Positions 18,235 through 27,832 of a DNA stretch of 64,000 bases are shown in pieces. This DNA is from JAAYYM01 sp964638005 (GTDB taxonomy: Bacteria; Bacillota; Clostridia; Lachnospirales; Lachnospiraceae): contig CAZWXS010000006.1 of assembly GCA_964638005.1 (NCBI GenBank), forward strand, positions 18,187-82,186. Reading direction: 5' to 3'. The stretch's first letter is position 1. Each line of letters starts with the position of its first letter. The notes beneath the pieces were generated by a model. The model did not search any database and was not told the DNA's origin. It worked only from the letters and a program-made list of their open reading frames with translations. The position numbers and the translations under genes are program-made.

Positions 18235-19629
18235 TTAATCTACTCTGACCATATCATCGAATTTTACTAAAATAATATGGTCATCTTTCTCTGCTTCTTG
18301 GATTACCTCTCTTGTAAACCCTGTCTTAGAAAAAAAATATAACCACTGATTCTCCTGATGGAATAATTTTGCCTGCTCCTGCAGATCTCTGAGCACCTGA
18401 ATATTGATTTTCTCATTTGTCCATTTGCATTCCCCCAACAGAATATTCTGCTTATCTCCTGCCACCAGATCAATTTCTTCCTGACATCTCTTATGTGGAT
18501 TATTTCCCCACCAACGTCCAATTGTTCCATAGCAAAATGGTGCCTTTTCGAACACTTCCTTTTGATACATATACTGAATACAGATTCGTTCAAAAATAAG
18601 CCCCAAGAAGTCATTGAGCAGCGGTTTCACATTCGAATCATATACCTGCTGCCCCAACCCTCTTGCAATATTACTGATATTAGGCAGTACAAAACGATAC
18701 CAAAATATAAACATAGAATCTTCTAAAGAATAGATTGTCTTTCTGCTTGTTTCTGCTTCCATACTCGGAAACTCCTTGCGTACTACTCCCAGTGCCATAA
18801 GCGTCTTAATCTGATTCGTACAGGCTGCACTATCCTCTCCAACCTTTGTTGCAATATCATTCATACGACTTGCCCCTGATGCAATGGCGCTCACCACTGA
18901 ATTGTAGGTTGCAAAATTTCTTAACTCCTGTTTCATCAAATTTGTTGGTTCTTCGAATAATCTTCCTGAACTTTCAAAAAATAAATTTACAATATTCTCA
19001 TCCACTGATTTTGACCGATTGATTCTGCTCATATACTCAGGTATACCACCGGTTACACCATACAACAATACCTGAGAAAAAGAATCAAAATCCTTCAAGG
19101 CTGCTTTGGCTTCAAAGAAAGTAAATGGCTGTATTTTAAACTGTGCTGTCCTTCTTCCATATAAAGGACTCTTGTATCCCAAGACCTGATTTTCCATGAA
19201 ACTCATAGAAGAGCCACAAAGAATCAAGAATAATTTACTCTCTTTCCATCTATGGTCAATATGTGCCTGTAAGATAGAAGAAATCGAACGACTTCCTTCA
19301 GCCATGTACGGATATTCATCAATTGCAATAATGATTCTTTCTTCAGCAATTGTATCAATATATGAAAATAACGCTTCATATGTTTGAAAAGCAGGCATTG
19401 CTACTCCCGGCAGCATGACATCAAAGATACCTTTGGAAAAGTTTATCAAATTATCTTTTTCTGACCCTTCAATTGCCATATAATAAATGCTCTTTTTATC
19501 TTCACAGAATTTATTGATCAATGTCGTCTTTCCAACACGTCTTCTGCCATAAATTACGGCAAACTCAAATTGGTTCCCCGTGTACATTTCATTTAATTTT
19601 TCTAGTTCACTTTTTCTTCCAACGAACAT
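18235..19629 (-). CDS. AAA ATPase with C-terminal DUF234 nuclease-like domain
   Basis: A 464-aa ATPase of the archaeal-ATPase/DUF234 group. Walker A is GRRRVGKTTL (about residue 30) and Walker B IIIAIDEYPYMAE (about 110). A winged-helix-like middle follows, and the C-terminal domain has EEIDLVAGDKQNILLGECKW, a D...ExK pattern like PD-(D/E)XK nucleases. The start MFVGRKSEL follows GGGAGG. Homologues are scattered in archaea and anaerobes, often in mobile or stand-alone contexts, with no settled function. It sits alone between two purine operons, and a 39-bp palindrome lies 33 bases upstream. It looks like an insertion into the island rather than a pathway member. Confidence 0.85.
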   Translation of the reverse strand: MFVGRKSELEKLNEMYTGNQFEFAVIYGRRRVGKTTLINKFCEDKKSIYYMAIEGSEKDNLINFSKGIFDVMLPGVAMPAFQTYEALFSYIDTIAEERIIIAIDEYPYMAEGSRSISSILQAHIDHRWKESKLFLILCGSSMSFMENQVLGYKSPLYGRRTAQFKIQPFTFFEAKAALKDFDSFSQVLLYGVTGGIPEYMSRINRSKSVDENIVNLFFESSGRLFEEPTNLMKQELRNFATYNSVVSAIASGASRMNDIATKVGEDSAACTNQIKTLMALGVVRKEFPSMEAETSRKTIYSLEDSMFIFWYRFVLPNISNIARGLGQQVYDSNVKPLLNDFLGLIFERICIQYMYQKEVFEKAPFCYGTIGRWWGNNPHKRCQEEIDLVAGDKQNILLGECKWTNEKINIQVLRDLQEQAKLFHQENQWLYFFSKTGFTREVIQEAEKDDHIILVKFDDMVRVD

Positions 19630-19661
19630 AAGAACCTCCCAGGCGTTCAATTGAAGCAAAA

Positions 19662-19700
19662 TTAACTCAAGTTAGCTTTACTAAAGTTAACTTGAGTTAA
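19662..19700. promoter_or_regulatory. 39-bp near-perfect palindrome upstream of the ATPase gene
   Basis: Two 19-base arms (TTAACTCAAGTTAGCTTTA and its complement with one mismatch) surround a single central base. It ends 33 bases before the ATPase start, a good position for an operator. No T-run follows the left arm, so a terminator is less likely. Confidence 0.7.
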
Positions 19701-19738
19701 TTGTATCTTATATTAACCTATCTGTCAAACCTATAGAA

Positions 19739-21013
19739 CTAAATCATATTCCCTGCAACATATTTATCCACCACAACGCTCTTCTCCGGCAAATAAACCA
19801 GCCGTTCCAACCGCTCCAACAGTTTCATTTCATAGGCTGATTTCAACGCACTGTCGTCAATCACAACTGCATCAAATTCGTAGCCTTCTTCGAAACTTCC
19901 TACACGTCCAAAGAAAGAACCGCCGCCCTTGGTTGCCAGATAAAATGCTTCTGATAATGTAATTGGCGCCAGTGAATGATCCAGTACGCTGTAACGAAGT
20001 TTTGAAACCTGTATTGCATCTGTCATGGCGCGCATGATCGAAGTAGAATATCCGCCTGCAACATCAGTTCCAAGACCCATCTGCAAGCCTTCATCTAAGT
20101 ATCTTCTGATGGGTGCAATTCCGGATGCCAGATTCGTATTGGACTGCGGACAGTGTGCCACATAGACACCATTTTGCTTCATCAGAGCAATTTCCTCGTC
20201 TTCCAAATGCACACAATGTGCCATCACGGTAGGATAATCACCACCGAACATACCCAGTCTGTCATATGCATCTGCATAATTTCTTGCTTCTTTACACAAA
20301 CGCAGCACCCACTCTATCTCGCTCTTATTCTCTGATAAATGCGATTGCACCGGCAAACCATATCTTGCACGAACTTTCGCAAGTCCCTTCATCAACTCAT
20401 CTGAACAGGATGGAATAAACCTGGGGGTAATGATCGCTTTTGTATTCTGATACTGAAAAGCAATCTCCTCAAGCCATCTGACCGTCTCTTCCATGGAATC
20501 TTCAAAACTCTCACATAGATCAGCCGGCGCATTGCGATCCATATTGACCTTACCGACCATCGTGTGAAGCCCGGTCTGCTCCATCAGATCCATCAAAAGC
20601 TTTGTTGCTTCACGATGTACCGTTGCAAAGATACACGCCCTCGTCGTCATTCCCTGCTTCATTTCCTCCGCAAATAGTTCATATGCCTTCTTTGCATAAG
20701 CTAGGTCAGCATACTTAGCTTCCTCAGGGAAAGTATTCGTATTCAGCCATTCCAGCAGTTCCATATCCATGCCAAGCCCGCGGAATGTAAACTGTGGTGC
20801 ATGCAGATGCAGATCAACCAATCCCGGAATAATGATGTTCTCTCCATAATCCTGAACCGAAATATCTGCATACATCGCAGGAAGTTCCTGAAAGACTCCC
20901 TTACATATTCCATGCTCACATACCAAATACCCATGTCCCATGGTCTCGATTTTATTTGTCTCTACACACCAACAAAGATTTCCCCTGATGGCAAATATAT
21001 CATTATTATGCAT
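19739..21013 (-). CDS. guaD: Guanine deaminase
   Basis: A 424-aa amidohydrolase that converts guanine to xanthine and ammonia. The signature PGLVDLHLHAPQF (about residues 63-75) is characteristic of GuaD. Further metal ligands are in QSHLSENKSE, MAHCVHLEDE and GLGTDVAGG, and substrate-site residues include the segment after TRACIF. It is the last gene of the xpt-xdh operon, 30 bases after the FAD subunit. It feeds xanthine to the dehydrogenases next to it. Confidence 0.93.
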   Translation of the reverse strand: MHNNDIFAIRGNLCWCVETNKIETMGHGYLVCEHGICKGVFQELPAMYADISVQDYGENIIIPGLVDLHLHAPQFTFRGLGMDMELLEWLNTNTFPEEAKYADLAYAKKAYELFAEEMKQGMTTRACIFATVHREATKLLMDLMEQTGLHTMVGKVNMDRNAPADLCESFEDSMEETVRWLEEIAFQYQNTKAIITPRFIPSCSDELMKGLAKVRARYGLPVQSHLSENKSEIEWVLRLCKEARNYADAYDRLGMFGGDYPTVMAHCVHLEDEEIALMKQNGVYVAHCPQSNTNLASGIAPIRRYLDEGLQMGLGTDVAGGYSTSIMRAMTDAIQVSKLRYSVLDHSLAPITLSEAFYLATKGGGSFFGRVGSFEEGYEFDAVVIDDSALKSAYEMKLLERLERLVYLPEKSVVVDKYVAGNMI

Positions 21014-21043
21014 ATAAAAATTACTCCTTGCCTATCTATCAAA

Positions 21044-21865
21044 CTACTTCAAAAATTGGTTCAAAAAATCCTCCAGCAGATTCATGCAGACTGATTTTCG
21101 GTATTCCGAAGACACACGTCCACGAATCGGCACAATTGCTTCATCCACTGCTTTCAGATATGCCTGCTTACTGTTCTTTGCCTCTTCTACAGTCTTCCCG
21201 ATCAGCATTGCATCAATGTCATCTCGTCTGATGACTACGTCACTGACTGCACCATAGGCAGTTGCCAGATGTGTAATCTTTCCACCGTCAACTGTGATCA
21301 GTGCTGCAAAGGATACACGTGAAATCGCAAGTGCCCCTCTGGCTCCAATCTTCTCATAACGGTACTGCTCAGTCTTTGCAGTCTTAGGCATCCTTACTGC
21401 TACGATCAGTTCATCCGGTGCAAGGTCTAACTTCTTTCTGCCCTGATAAAATTCCTTGATTGGTACCACTCGTTCTCCTCTGACACTCTGCAGGCAGATT
21501 TTTGCGTCAGTTGCGAAAAAGATCAAGACACTGTCTGCCTTAGCGGAACCATTTCCGATGTTACCGCCAATCGTTCCCATATTTCTAATCGCCGGTGCTG
21601 CAATCTTAGAAAGTGCATCTTTTAAAATTGCAGGAACTGCTTCATTTGCAAGTATCTCTGTAAAGGTGCAAGCCGCACCTATCTTAATATCATTCTCATC
21701 TTCTTTAATCTCTGTTAATTCCTTTATTTTATGCAAAAATAAATAAGTAGCATCTTCATTTCCCTGTATCATCAGGTCTGTACCGCCTGCATAGGGAACC
21801 ACATTCTGACTTGCCCTGATTTCCAAGGCTTCCTTCAATGTTGTCGGTGTATATCCGTTTACCAT
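21044..21865 (-). CDS. Xanthine dehydrogenase-type FAD-binding subunit
   Basis: A 273-aa medium subunit of a molybdenum hydroxylase. The FAD-binding loops are YAGGTDLMIQGN (about residues 21-32) and MGTIGGNIGNGSAKADS (about 97-113); the CO-dehydrogenase flavoprotein C-terminal domain follows. It passes electrons between the iron-sulfur subunit and FAD/NAD(P). Its start overlaps the end of the 2Fe-2S gene by seven bases. The three genes here form a heterotrimer resembling XdhABC. A probable selenium-dependent hydroxylase role is possible but cannot be read from this subunit. Confidence 0.9.
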   Translation of the reverse strand: MVNGYTPTTLKEALEIRASQNVVPYAGGTDLMIQGNEDATYLFLHKIKELTEIKEDENDIKIGAACTFTEILANEAVPAILKDALSKIAAPAIRNMGTIGGNIGNGSAKADSVLIFFATDAKICLQSVRGERVVPIKEFYQGRKKLDLAPDELIVAVRMPKTAKTEQYRYEKIGARGALAISRVSFAALITVDGGKITHLATAYGAVSDVVIRRDDIDAMLIGKTVEEAKNSKQAYLKAVDEAIVPIRGRVSSEYRKSVCMNLLEDFLNQFLK

Positions 21866-22335
21866 AGTCCGTTCCCCTCCTTTGCTGCAATGCTGATGGC
21901 CTTTACAATCGCATTATAACCGGTACATCTACACAGATTTCCTGAAATACCGACTCTGATCTCTTCTTCTGTCGGATGGGGATTCTGGCTCAGAATACAC
22001 TCGGACGCAAGTACCATACCCGGAATACAATATCCGCACTGTACGGCACTGACTTCTGCATAAGCTTTATCTAACACCTTGAATCTCTCGGTCTTGCTGA
22101 ATCCTTCAATTGTCATAACTGTACTTCCATCAATACGTCCCATGGCTACCATACAGGAATTGACGAGCTTTCCGTCTAAAATAATAGAACAGGAACCACA
22201 TTCGCCCTCTTTACATCCACACTTGACACCGGTCAGCCTGAACTCATTTCTCAGTACATCTAATAATCTGGCGCCTGCTTTACCTGCATAGGTCACATCT
22301 TCTCCGTTTAAGTTGAATCTAATCTCATCTGCCAT
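21859..22335 (-). CDS. Xanthine dehydrogenase-type 2Fe-2S subunit
   Basis: A 158-aa small subunit with two [2Fe-2S] clusters. The N-terminal plant-ferredoxin type motif is CGCKEGECGSCSIILDG; the C-terminal helical cluster motif is QCGYCIPGMVLA with GNLCRCTGYNAI. It shuttles electrons from the molybdenum site to FAD. The gene overlaps the end of the molybdenum subunit gene by one base and the start of the FAD gene by seven, a tight translational arrangement. Confidence 0.92.
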   Translation of the reverse strand: MADEIRFNLNGEDVTYAGKAGARLLDVLRNEFRLTGVKCGCKEGECGSCSIILDGKLVNSCMVAMGRIDGSTVMTIEGFSKTERFKVLDKAYAEVSAVQCGYCIPGMVLASECILSQNPHPTEEEIRVGISGNLCRCTGYNAIVKAISIAAKEGNGLW

Positions 22336-24473
22336 CAGTCAGCCACCTCCTGTCCGTCTTTTTGCTTCTGTAATACTTTCATCGTATCTTCTGCCGTAAA
22401 TGGTGCATGGTATAACTTCTCACCCAGTGCCTGTTCCAACGCCTCGATATAAGCACCCGGAGCACCTACTAACGGCAATTCCCCGGCACCCTTTGCACCA
22501 TATGGTCCGTCAGGATACTCTTCTACATGCATCATTGCCACGAGATTCGGCACATCCACTGCTGTCGGGATAATATAATCACTGAAACTGTTATTTCGAA
22601 TCTGTCCCTTTTCATTGGTTGCCATATATTCCATGGAAGAATAACCGATTCCCTGCAGGAAACCACCCTCCATCTGTCCCACTACGATATTCATATCAAT
22701 CGGTGTTCCCACATCAAAGGAACCCCATGCCCCAATGACACGGTTGGTTGCTGTCAGTGTATCTACTTCCACTTCAATCGCATTGACCGCCCATGCATAG
22801 GTCGGATAGGCATCTCCTTCGAATTTATCCAAATAGAACGGAATCACAAAATCAGGTTCCTTGAAATGTTCCTCTATGATCTGATCTTCTCCATCTTTCC
22901 AATTCTCCCGCAGATTGATTGCTGCACGTCTCAGAAGTTCTCCAACTGTCATCAGCGATCTGGAAGCCACCGTCGGTCCTGAATTCGGTACACGGTCTGT
23001 ATCCGGATTTTCGATTAAAACACGCTCCAGAGGAATGTTCAGTTCTTTCGCCACTATCTTGGAGAAGGTCGTCTTCAGTCCCTGTCCGATATCTGAATTG
23101 GAGGCCAATATTTCCACTCTGCCATCCGGATATTTATGCAGTTTCGTGACTGCCTTGATGATGTCGCGCTCACCGGAACCGGTAAATCCTGCTCCATGGA
23201 AATACATCGACATACCGATCCCTCGTCTATAACGACTGTCTACCGGCTGGTTCTTATATAATTCACGTTTCTTACGATAATCACACGCTTTGTCTACTTC
23301 TTCGATCATAGCCGGTACAGGCACCGGGAAATGATACTTGCCGCTCGTAGACGTTGCATCGCCTTGCTTTACGAGGTGTGTCTGTTTGAACTTCAGAGCA
23401 TCAACGCCAAGGTCTGCTGCCACATGGTTCATCATGGTTTCCACTGCGAAGAAAGTCTGTGGTGCTCCAAACCCACGATATGCTCCACACGGAGATGTAT
23501 TGGTCTTCACAGCACTGCCGTGTACCTTAAGATTTTCGATATTATAGATACCATTTGCACAGATGATACCACGCTGTAATACAACCGCAGAAAGGGTCGT
23601 ATAGGCACCACCATTGAACATGACATCGATATCCATCGCTGTGATCTTCTGATCCTTCACAGCCATTTTGTATTTGCATAGAGATGGATGACGCTTACTT
23701 GTAAATTCCATGTCTTCACGTCTATCAAATACCACACGTACCGGTTTATCCGCTTTCATTGCTGCTACACCGGTCTGACATGCCAAAATTGAAGGAAATG
23801 CTTCCTTACCACCGAAACCACCACCTGTCACATCCTGAATGATCTGCACCTTATCTGCCGTCAAGCCCATTGCACGCGCAACTGCTCCATGCACATAATA
23901 AGGACACTGCATCGAACCATGAATTGTAATCTTACCATCGTGATAAGAAGCTATCATTCCCTGTGTTTCCAGATATGCCTGCTCCTGATATCCCGTCTCG
24001 AACTCTTCCTCATATACTTTATCAGCTTCCGCAAATGCTGCCTCAACATCACCTTTTCCAAAGTGATAATCAAAGAACACCGTATCATGTTCCCGCATAT
24101 CCAGAACCGGTTTCAGATCTTCATATTCAACGACAATTTCATTCAGAAGTTTTTCTACTACAGCCTCCTCAGGACCAACTACCATAAGGACTGCTTCGCC
24201 GATATACTCCACCGTTTCTCTTGCAAATACAGGAATGTCATCCATTACAATTGCAACATTGTTATCTCCCTGCACATCCTTCTTGTCTACCACAAAATAT
24301 CCTTCCGGCATTGCAGGCAGTTTGATTTCCAGTATCTTAGCCTTTGCCTTGGGTGAATGCAGTATCTTACCAAAGAGCAGATCTTCTGTGGCATAATCCC
24401 CTACATACATTGCCTGACCCGTGATCTTGGCTTCATGATCCTTCTTCTTGACCGATTTACTAATGTCTTTCAT
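22335..24473 (-). CDS. Xanthine dehydrogenase-type molybdenum-binding subunit
   Basis: A 712-aa large subunit of a molybdenum hydroxylase of the xanthine dehydrogenase family. The cofactor loop GGGFGGKEAFP (about residue 217), AYRGFGAPQTF and the catalytic glutamate in GAKGAGELPLVGAP near the C-terminus are present. It hydroxylates purines such as hypoxanthine or xanthine, or runs in reverse with urate. No in-frame TGA interrupts it, so no selenocysteine is coded; any selenium would be a cofactor ligand. It lies 20 bases after mocA. Confidence 0.93.
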   Translation of the reverse strand: MKDISKSVKKKDHEAKITGQAMYVGDYATEDLLFGKILHSPKAKAKILEIKLPAMPEGYFVVDKKDVQGDNNVAIVMDDIPVFARETVEYIGEAVLMVVGPEEAVVEKLLNEIVVEYEDLKPVLDMREHDTVFFDYHFGKGDVEAAFAEADKVYEEEFETGYQEQAYLETQGMIASYHDGKITIHGSMQCPYYVHGAVARAMGLTADKVQIIQDVTGGGFGGKEAFPSILACQTGVAAMKADKPVRVVFDRREDMEFTSKRHPSLCKYKMAVKDQKITAMDIDVMFNGGAYTTLSAVVLQRGIICANGIYNIENLKVHGSAVKTNTSPCGAYRGFGAPQTFFAVETMMNHVAADLGVDALKFKQTHLVKQGDATSTSGKYHFPVPVPAMIEEVDKACDYRKKRELYKNQPVDSRYRRGIGMSMYFHGAGFTGSGERDIIKAVTKLHKYPDGRVEILASNSDIGQGLKTTFSKIVAKELNIPLERVLIENPDTDRVPNSGPTVASRSLMTVGELLRRAAINLRENWKDGEDQIIEEHFKEPDFVIPFYLDKFEGDAYPTYAWAVNAIEVEVDTLTATNRVIGAWGSFDVGTPIDMNIVVGQMEGGFLQGIGYSSMEYMATNEKGQIRNNSFSDYIIPTAVDVPNLVAMMHVEEYPDGPYGAKGAGELPLVGAPGAYIEALEQALGEKLYHAPFTAEDTMKVLQKQKDGQEVAD

Positions 24474-24493
24474 ATCACGTCATACCTCCTTCT

Positions 24494-25147
24494 TTATATA
24501 CAACTGTCTCTATCCGGATAACTTACTTTTTTCATCTTTTTGTAATCTTCTCCTGTATCCATATCCATAACACAGCCCATGTCTTCTATTGCTACGTGCA
24601 CCGCACTCATGCTCTCCGCATCTATTGCTTCGAAATTGTTCCAGATTCCTCGCAGACCATCTTCACCTTGATAATCACAAATCACCTTAGTGACTGAACT
24701 GTCAATCAGTGGTGGATGTTTTCTATGCCCGTCAATTGTCGGAAATATCAACTTCGCCCCTGTTTCTTCTTTCACCTGAATCAATTTTAAAAATGTCTCT
24801 CTTGCAATCAATGGCATATCACCCGGCAGTAAGAAAAATGCATCACATTCCGGCATGATTTCAAGTCCCAGTTTGATAGAACACAGCATATCTGTTCCTG
24901 CAGCATTTGAATTATAGGCTGTCAAAATCTTTCCGTCATGATAAGCCTGCGTCTGAAATAATACCTGCTCAATCTCCTCCGCCCGGTGTCCAAGCACAAC
25001 CACAACCTGTTCTATGCCTGCCTGCAGCATGGAATCCACTGTATTTTCAATGACTGTCTTTCCACGAAACGGAAGCAACGGTTTGAATCCTGTCTCTCCC
25101 ATTCTGCTCGACAATCCTGCTGCTGTGACCAGACCGTTCACCTTCAT
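24494..25147 (-). CDS. mocA: Molybdenum cofactor cytidylyltransferase MocA
   Basis: A 217-aa nucleotidyltransferase that adds CMP to molybdopterin to make the cytosine dinucleotide form used by many bacterial molybdenum hydroxylases. The N-terminal VTAAGLSSRMGETGFKPLLP is the MobA/MocA nucleotide-binding signature; LLPGDMPLI carries the metal-binding aspartate. The start MKVNGLV has an AGGTGG site seven bases upstream; an in-frame ATG six codons earlier lacks one. It lies between the two dehydrogenase genes, which suggests both use the cytosine form of the cofactor. Confidence 0.9.
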   Translation of the reverse strand: MKVNGLVTAAGLSSRMGETGFKPLLPFRGKTVIENTVDSMLQAGIEQVVVVLGHRAEEIEQVLFQTQAYHDGKILTAYNSNAAGTDMLCSIKLGLEIMPECDAFFLLPGDMPLIARETFLKLIQVKEETGAKLIFPTIDGHRKHPPLIDSSVTKVICDYQGEDGLRGIWNNFEAIDAESMSAVHVAIEDMGCVMDMDTGEDYKKMKKVSYPDRDSCI

Positions 25148-25167
25148 ATCTTCACCACCTGACAATC

Positions 25168-27735
25168 CTACAACTTGCTTTTCTTATAAAAGGTATCCGA
25201 AAGTGGCAATTTCGTTCTGAATTTACCATCCAATCTGTAATATGCGTGGGAGCATGCCGGAGAAGTCGGGATCAGGCATAACTCACCTACACCTTTTGCT
25301 CCAAATGCGTAAGGCAATTTCTCGCCCTTTGCCTGCACTAATTTCACCTCAATCGGAGGTGCCTGTGGTGCCCGCATCAATCCCAGCGTTCCGAACTTCA
25401 CCTGCGGATAGCCACCCTCAGTCGGGTAATCTTCTGTCAGAGCAAAACCAAGTCCCATCACGATTCCACCCTCGATCTGGCCTTCCACGGATTGTATATT
25501 AACCGGTGTTCCGACATCATAAGCCGCAACCACCTTTTCCACTTTTCCTGTCTCATCCAGAATAATGACCTGTGCGCCATAACTATAACTGACATGACTG
25601 ACCGGAAATTCCTTATCCGATCCCATCGGGTCTGTAATCGCCGAAAATTCTCCGTAGAACTCTTTGCCTTCCAGTTCCTTGATCGTACGTCCTGCCTTTA
25701 ACTCATTTCCAAGTTTCTCTGCTGCACGTCTTGTCGCTTCTCCGGTTAACACTGTCTGTCTGGACGCTGTACTTGTTCCTGCATTCGGTGTCCGCACCGT
25801 GTCCGGTCTTTCATGGAATAAAAGTGCCGGATCAAGCCCCGTCTCCTGACATACCATCTGTGTACACATTGTTGCAATTCCCTGTCCCATACATGACGCG
25901 GATGTCCGGATGTGCACAATCCCATTTTCAACAGATAAGAGACAACGTCCGATATCCTTCAGTCCAACTCCGGTTCCACTGTTCTTGAAGGCACAGGCAA
26001 TACCTGCATAAGGATGGCTTTCATAAACGTCTTTCACTGCTTCCAGACACTCGGCCATGGCACAGTTTGGATCTGCAACCTGTCCATTTGCAAGAATCTG
26101 CCCCGGACGGATTGCATTACGATAGCGGATTTCCCAGGGAGAAATACCGATCATTTCCGCCAGTTGGTTGATGTTATTTTCTGTTGCAAAGCAGCTCTGC
26201 GTCACACCGAATCCACGATAGGCTCCTCCAACTACATTATTGGTATAGACAGACATTCCTACAATGTCCATGTTCTGATAGTTATAAGGTCCGGCCGCAT
26301 GGGTACAAGCACGCTGTAGTACCGGGCCGCCAAGCGACGCATAAGCACCTGTATCTGCGATCAACACCGCTTTCATTCCGGTCAAAATACCATTTTCATC
26401 ACATGCCGTTGTGAAATCCATCTCCATAGCGTGACGTTTTGTATGATACAGCAGACTCTCCTGTCTGGAGAATTTCACTTTCACAGGACATTTCGTATAC
26501 CATGCCATTAGCGCTGCATGATGCTGAACACTCATATCTTCCTTTCCGCCAAAGCCACCACCGACCAATTTTGCCTGACTATGTACCTTTTCCGGTGGAA
26601 TCTCAAGCATCGTTGATATCTCATGCTGCTCATCATAAACCGACTGAGAGCCGGTATATAGCAGTAACCCATCGTCCCCGTCCGGCATTGCAATCGCACA
26701 TTCCGGTTCCATAAAAGCATGGTCATTAAACGGCGTACTGTAATGATTGGTCACTACATATTTAGAATTCTGAATGGCGGCATCTGCATCACCACGTTTC
26801 AGAACTTCTTTCCTCATAATATTTCCATTTGAATGTAACAACGGCGCACCTTCTGCCAGTGCATCCTGCGGGTCTGTGATCGGTGTTAGTTCTGTATAAT
26901 CCACCTGGATCAGATTCAATACCTCATCCAGTGTTTCCTTATGATTGGTCGCTACAAGTGCAATCGCATCACCGATGTACCGTGTTGTATCCCCTTCGGC
27001 AATCATAACATCCCAATCCTGTACCAGATGTCCGATCTTATTGTGCGGAACATCTTTTGCCGTCAAAATCTTCACACAATCCGGATGTTCCAGTGCCTTT
27101 GAAAGGTCAATATGATTCACAATGGCACGCGGATATTTGGAACGCAGAGCCTTGGCATATAGCATACCCGGAAGCACAATATCATCGACATATTCTCCTA
27201 TTCCAAGCGCCTTCTCTGCTACATCCACACGTTTGAATCTCTTATTTAACGATCCATCTGTCTCCGGTGCCGGAATCGGAAGTTCCTCACGAAAATATTT
27301 TGCCGCCATCAAAATGGCCTCTTCAATCTTCTGATACCCTGTACAGCGGCAGATATTCCCCTGTATCGCCTGCTTTACTTCTTCACACGTCGGATCATTA
27401 TTTTCATCAATCAATGCCTTTGCCGCCATGATCATACCCGGAATGCAGAAACCACACTGCACTGCACCGGCTTCGCCAAATGCATAGACATAGACTTCTT
27501 TTTCCCTCGGTGACAAGCCTTCCACCGTAACAATTTTCTTTCCCTCGAATTTTGACAAAGGCTGTACACATGCCTTAACTTTCTTTCCATCTACAATAAT
27601 CGTACAAGTTCCACAAGCACCCTCGCTGCAACCATCCTTCGCTGCTGTTAAATGCAGATCATCCCTCAGAAAATAAAGAAGTCTCTTATCCTTTTCTGTT
27701 GTTACTTCCTGACCGTTGATATTGAGTGTATACAT
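25168..27735 (-). CDS. Single-chain 2Fe-2S/molybdenum xanthine dehydrogenase (selenium-dependent type)
   Basis: An 855-aa fusion. The first 160 residues form a two-cluster [2Fe-2S] domain (CSEGACGTCTIIVDG, QCGFCIPGMIM, GNICRCTGYQ); the rest is a molybdopterin hydroxylase (GGGFGGKEDM, AYRGFGVTQ, GAKGVGELCL). No FAD domain is present, so it would need a separate partner, perhaps the FAD subunit at 21 kb or YgfK. Length and layout match the selenium-dependent xanthine dehydrogenase family and resemble E. coli XdhD, which is longer. It is the second gene of the operon, 97 bases after xpt. No selD or selenium-insertion gene is in the window. Confidence 0.87.
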   Translation of the reverse strand: MYTLNINGQEVTTEKDKRLLYFLRDDLHLTAAKDGCSEGACGTCTIIVDGKKVKACVQPLSKFEGKKIVTVEGLSPREKEVYVYAFGEAGAVQCGFCIPGMIMAAKALIDENNDPTCEEVKQAIQGNICRCTGYQKIEEAILMAAKYFREELPIPAPETDGSLNKRFKRVDVAEKALGIGEYVDDIVLPGMLYAKALRSKYPRAIVNHIDLSKALEHPDCVKILTAKDVPHNKIGHLVQDWDVMIAEGDTTRYIGDAIALVATNHKETLDEVLNLIQVDYTELTPITDPQDALAEGAPLLHSNGNIMRKEVLKRGDADAAIQNSKYVVTNHYSTPFNDHAFMEPECAIAMPDGDDGLLLYTGSQSVYDEQHEISTMLEIPPEKVHSQAKLVGGGFGGKEDMSVQHHAALMAWYTKCPVKVKFSRQESLLYHTKRHAMEMDFTTACDENGILTGMKAVLIADTGAYASLGGPVLQRACTHAAGPYNYQNMDIVGMSVYTNNVVGGAYRGFGVTQSCFATENNINQLAEMIGISPWEIRYRNAIRPGQILANGQVADPNCAMAECLEAVKDVYESHPYAGIACAFKNSGTGVGLKDIGRCLLSVENGIVHIRTSASCMGQGIATMCTQMVCQETGLDPALLFHERPDTVRTPNAGTSTASRQTVLTGEATRRAAEKLGNELKAGRTIKELEGKEFYGEFSAITDPMGSDKEFPVSHVSYSYGAQVIILDETGKVEKVVAAYDVGTPVNIQSVEGQIEGGIVMGLGFALTEDYPTEGGYPQVKFGTLGLMRAPQAPPIEVKLVQAKGEKLPYAFGAKGVGELCLIPTSPACSHAYYRLDGKFRTKLPLSDTFYKKSKL

Positions 27736-27785
27736 GTAACCCCTCCTTGTGCCTGTCTGATTCTATTCTATCTGCCATAGACGGC

Positions 27786-27814
27786 ATGAGGCCGCGAAAA
27801 TTTCGCAGCCTCAT
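27786..27814. other. Hairpin between xpt and the fused dehydrogenase gene
   Basis: ATGAGGC and GCCTCAT enclose GCGAAA/TTTCGC, giving a stem of about 13 pairs. No T-run follows in either direction, so it may act as a processing or stability element rather than a terminator. Confidence 0.55.
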
Positions 27815-27832
27815 TGCCCTTTGATCAATTCT

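Noticed and set aside
22335..27735. Selenocysteine-coded hydroxylases
   Set aside because: Both large subunits read through without an in-frame TGA; a selenium role, if any, would be at the cofactor.
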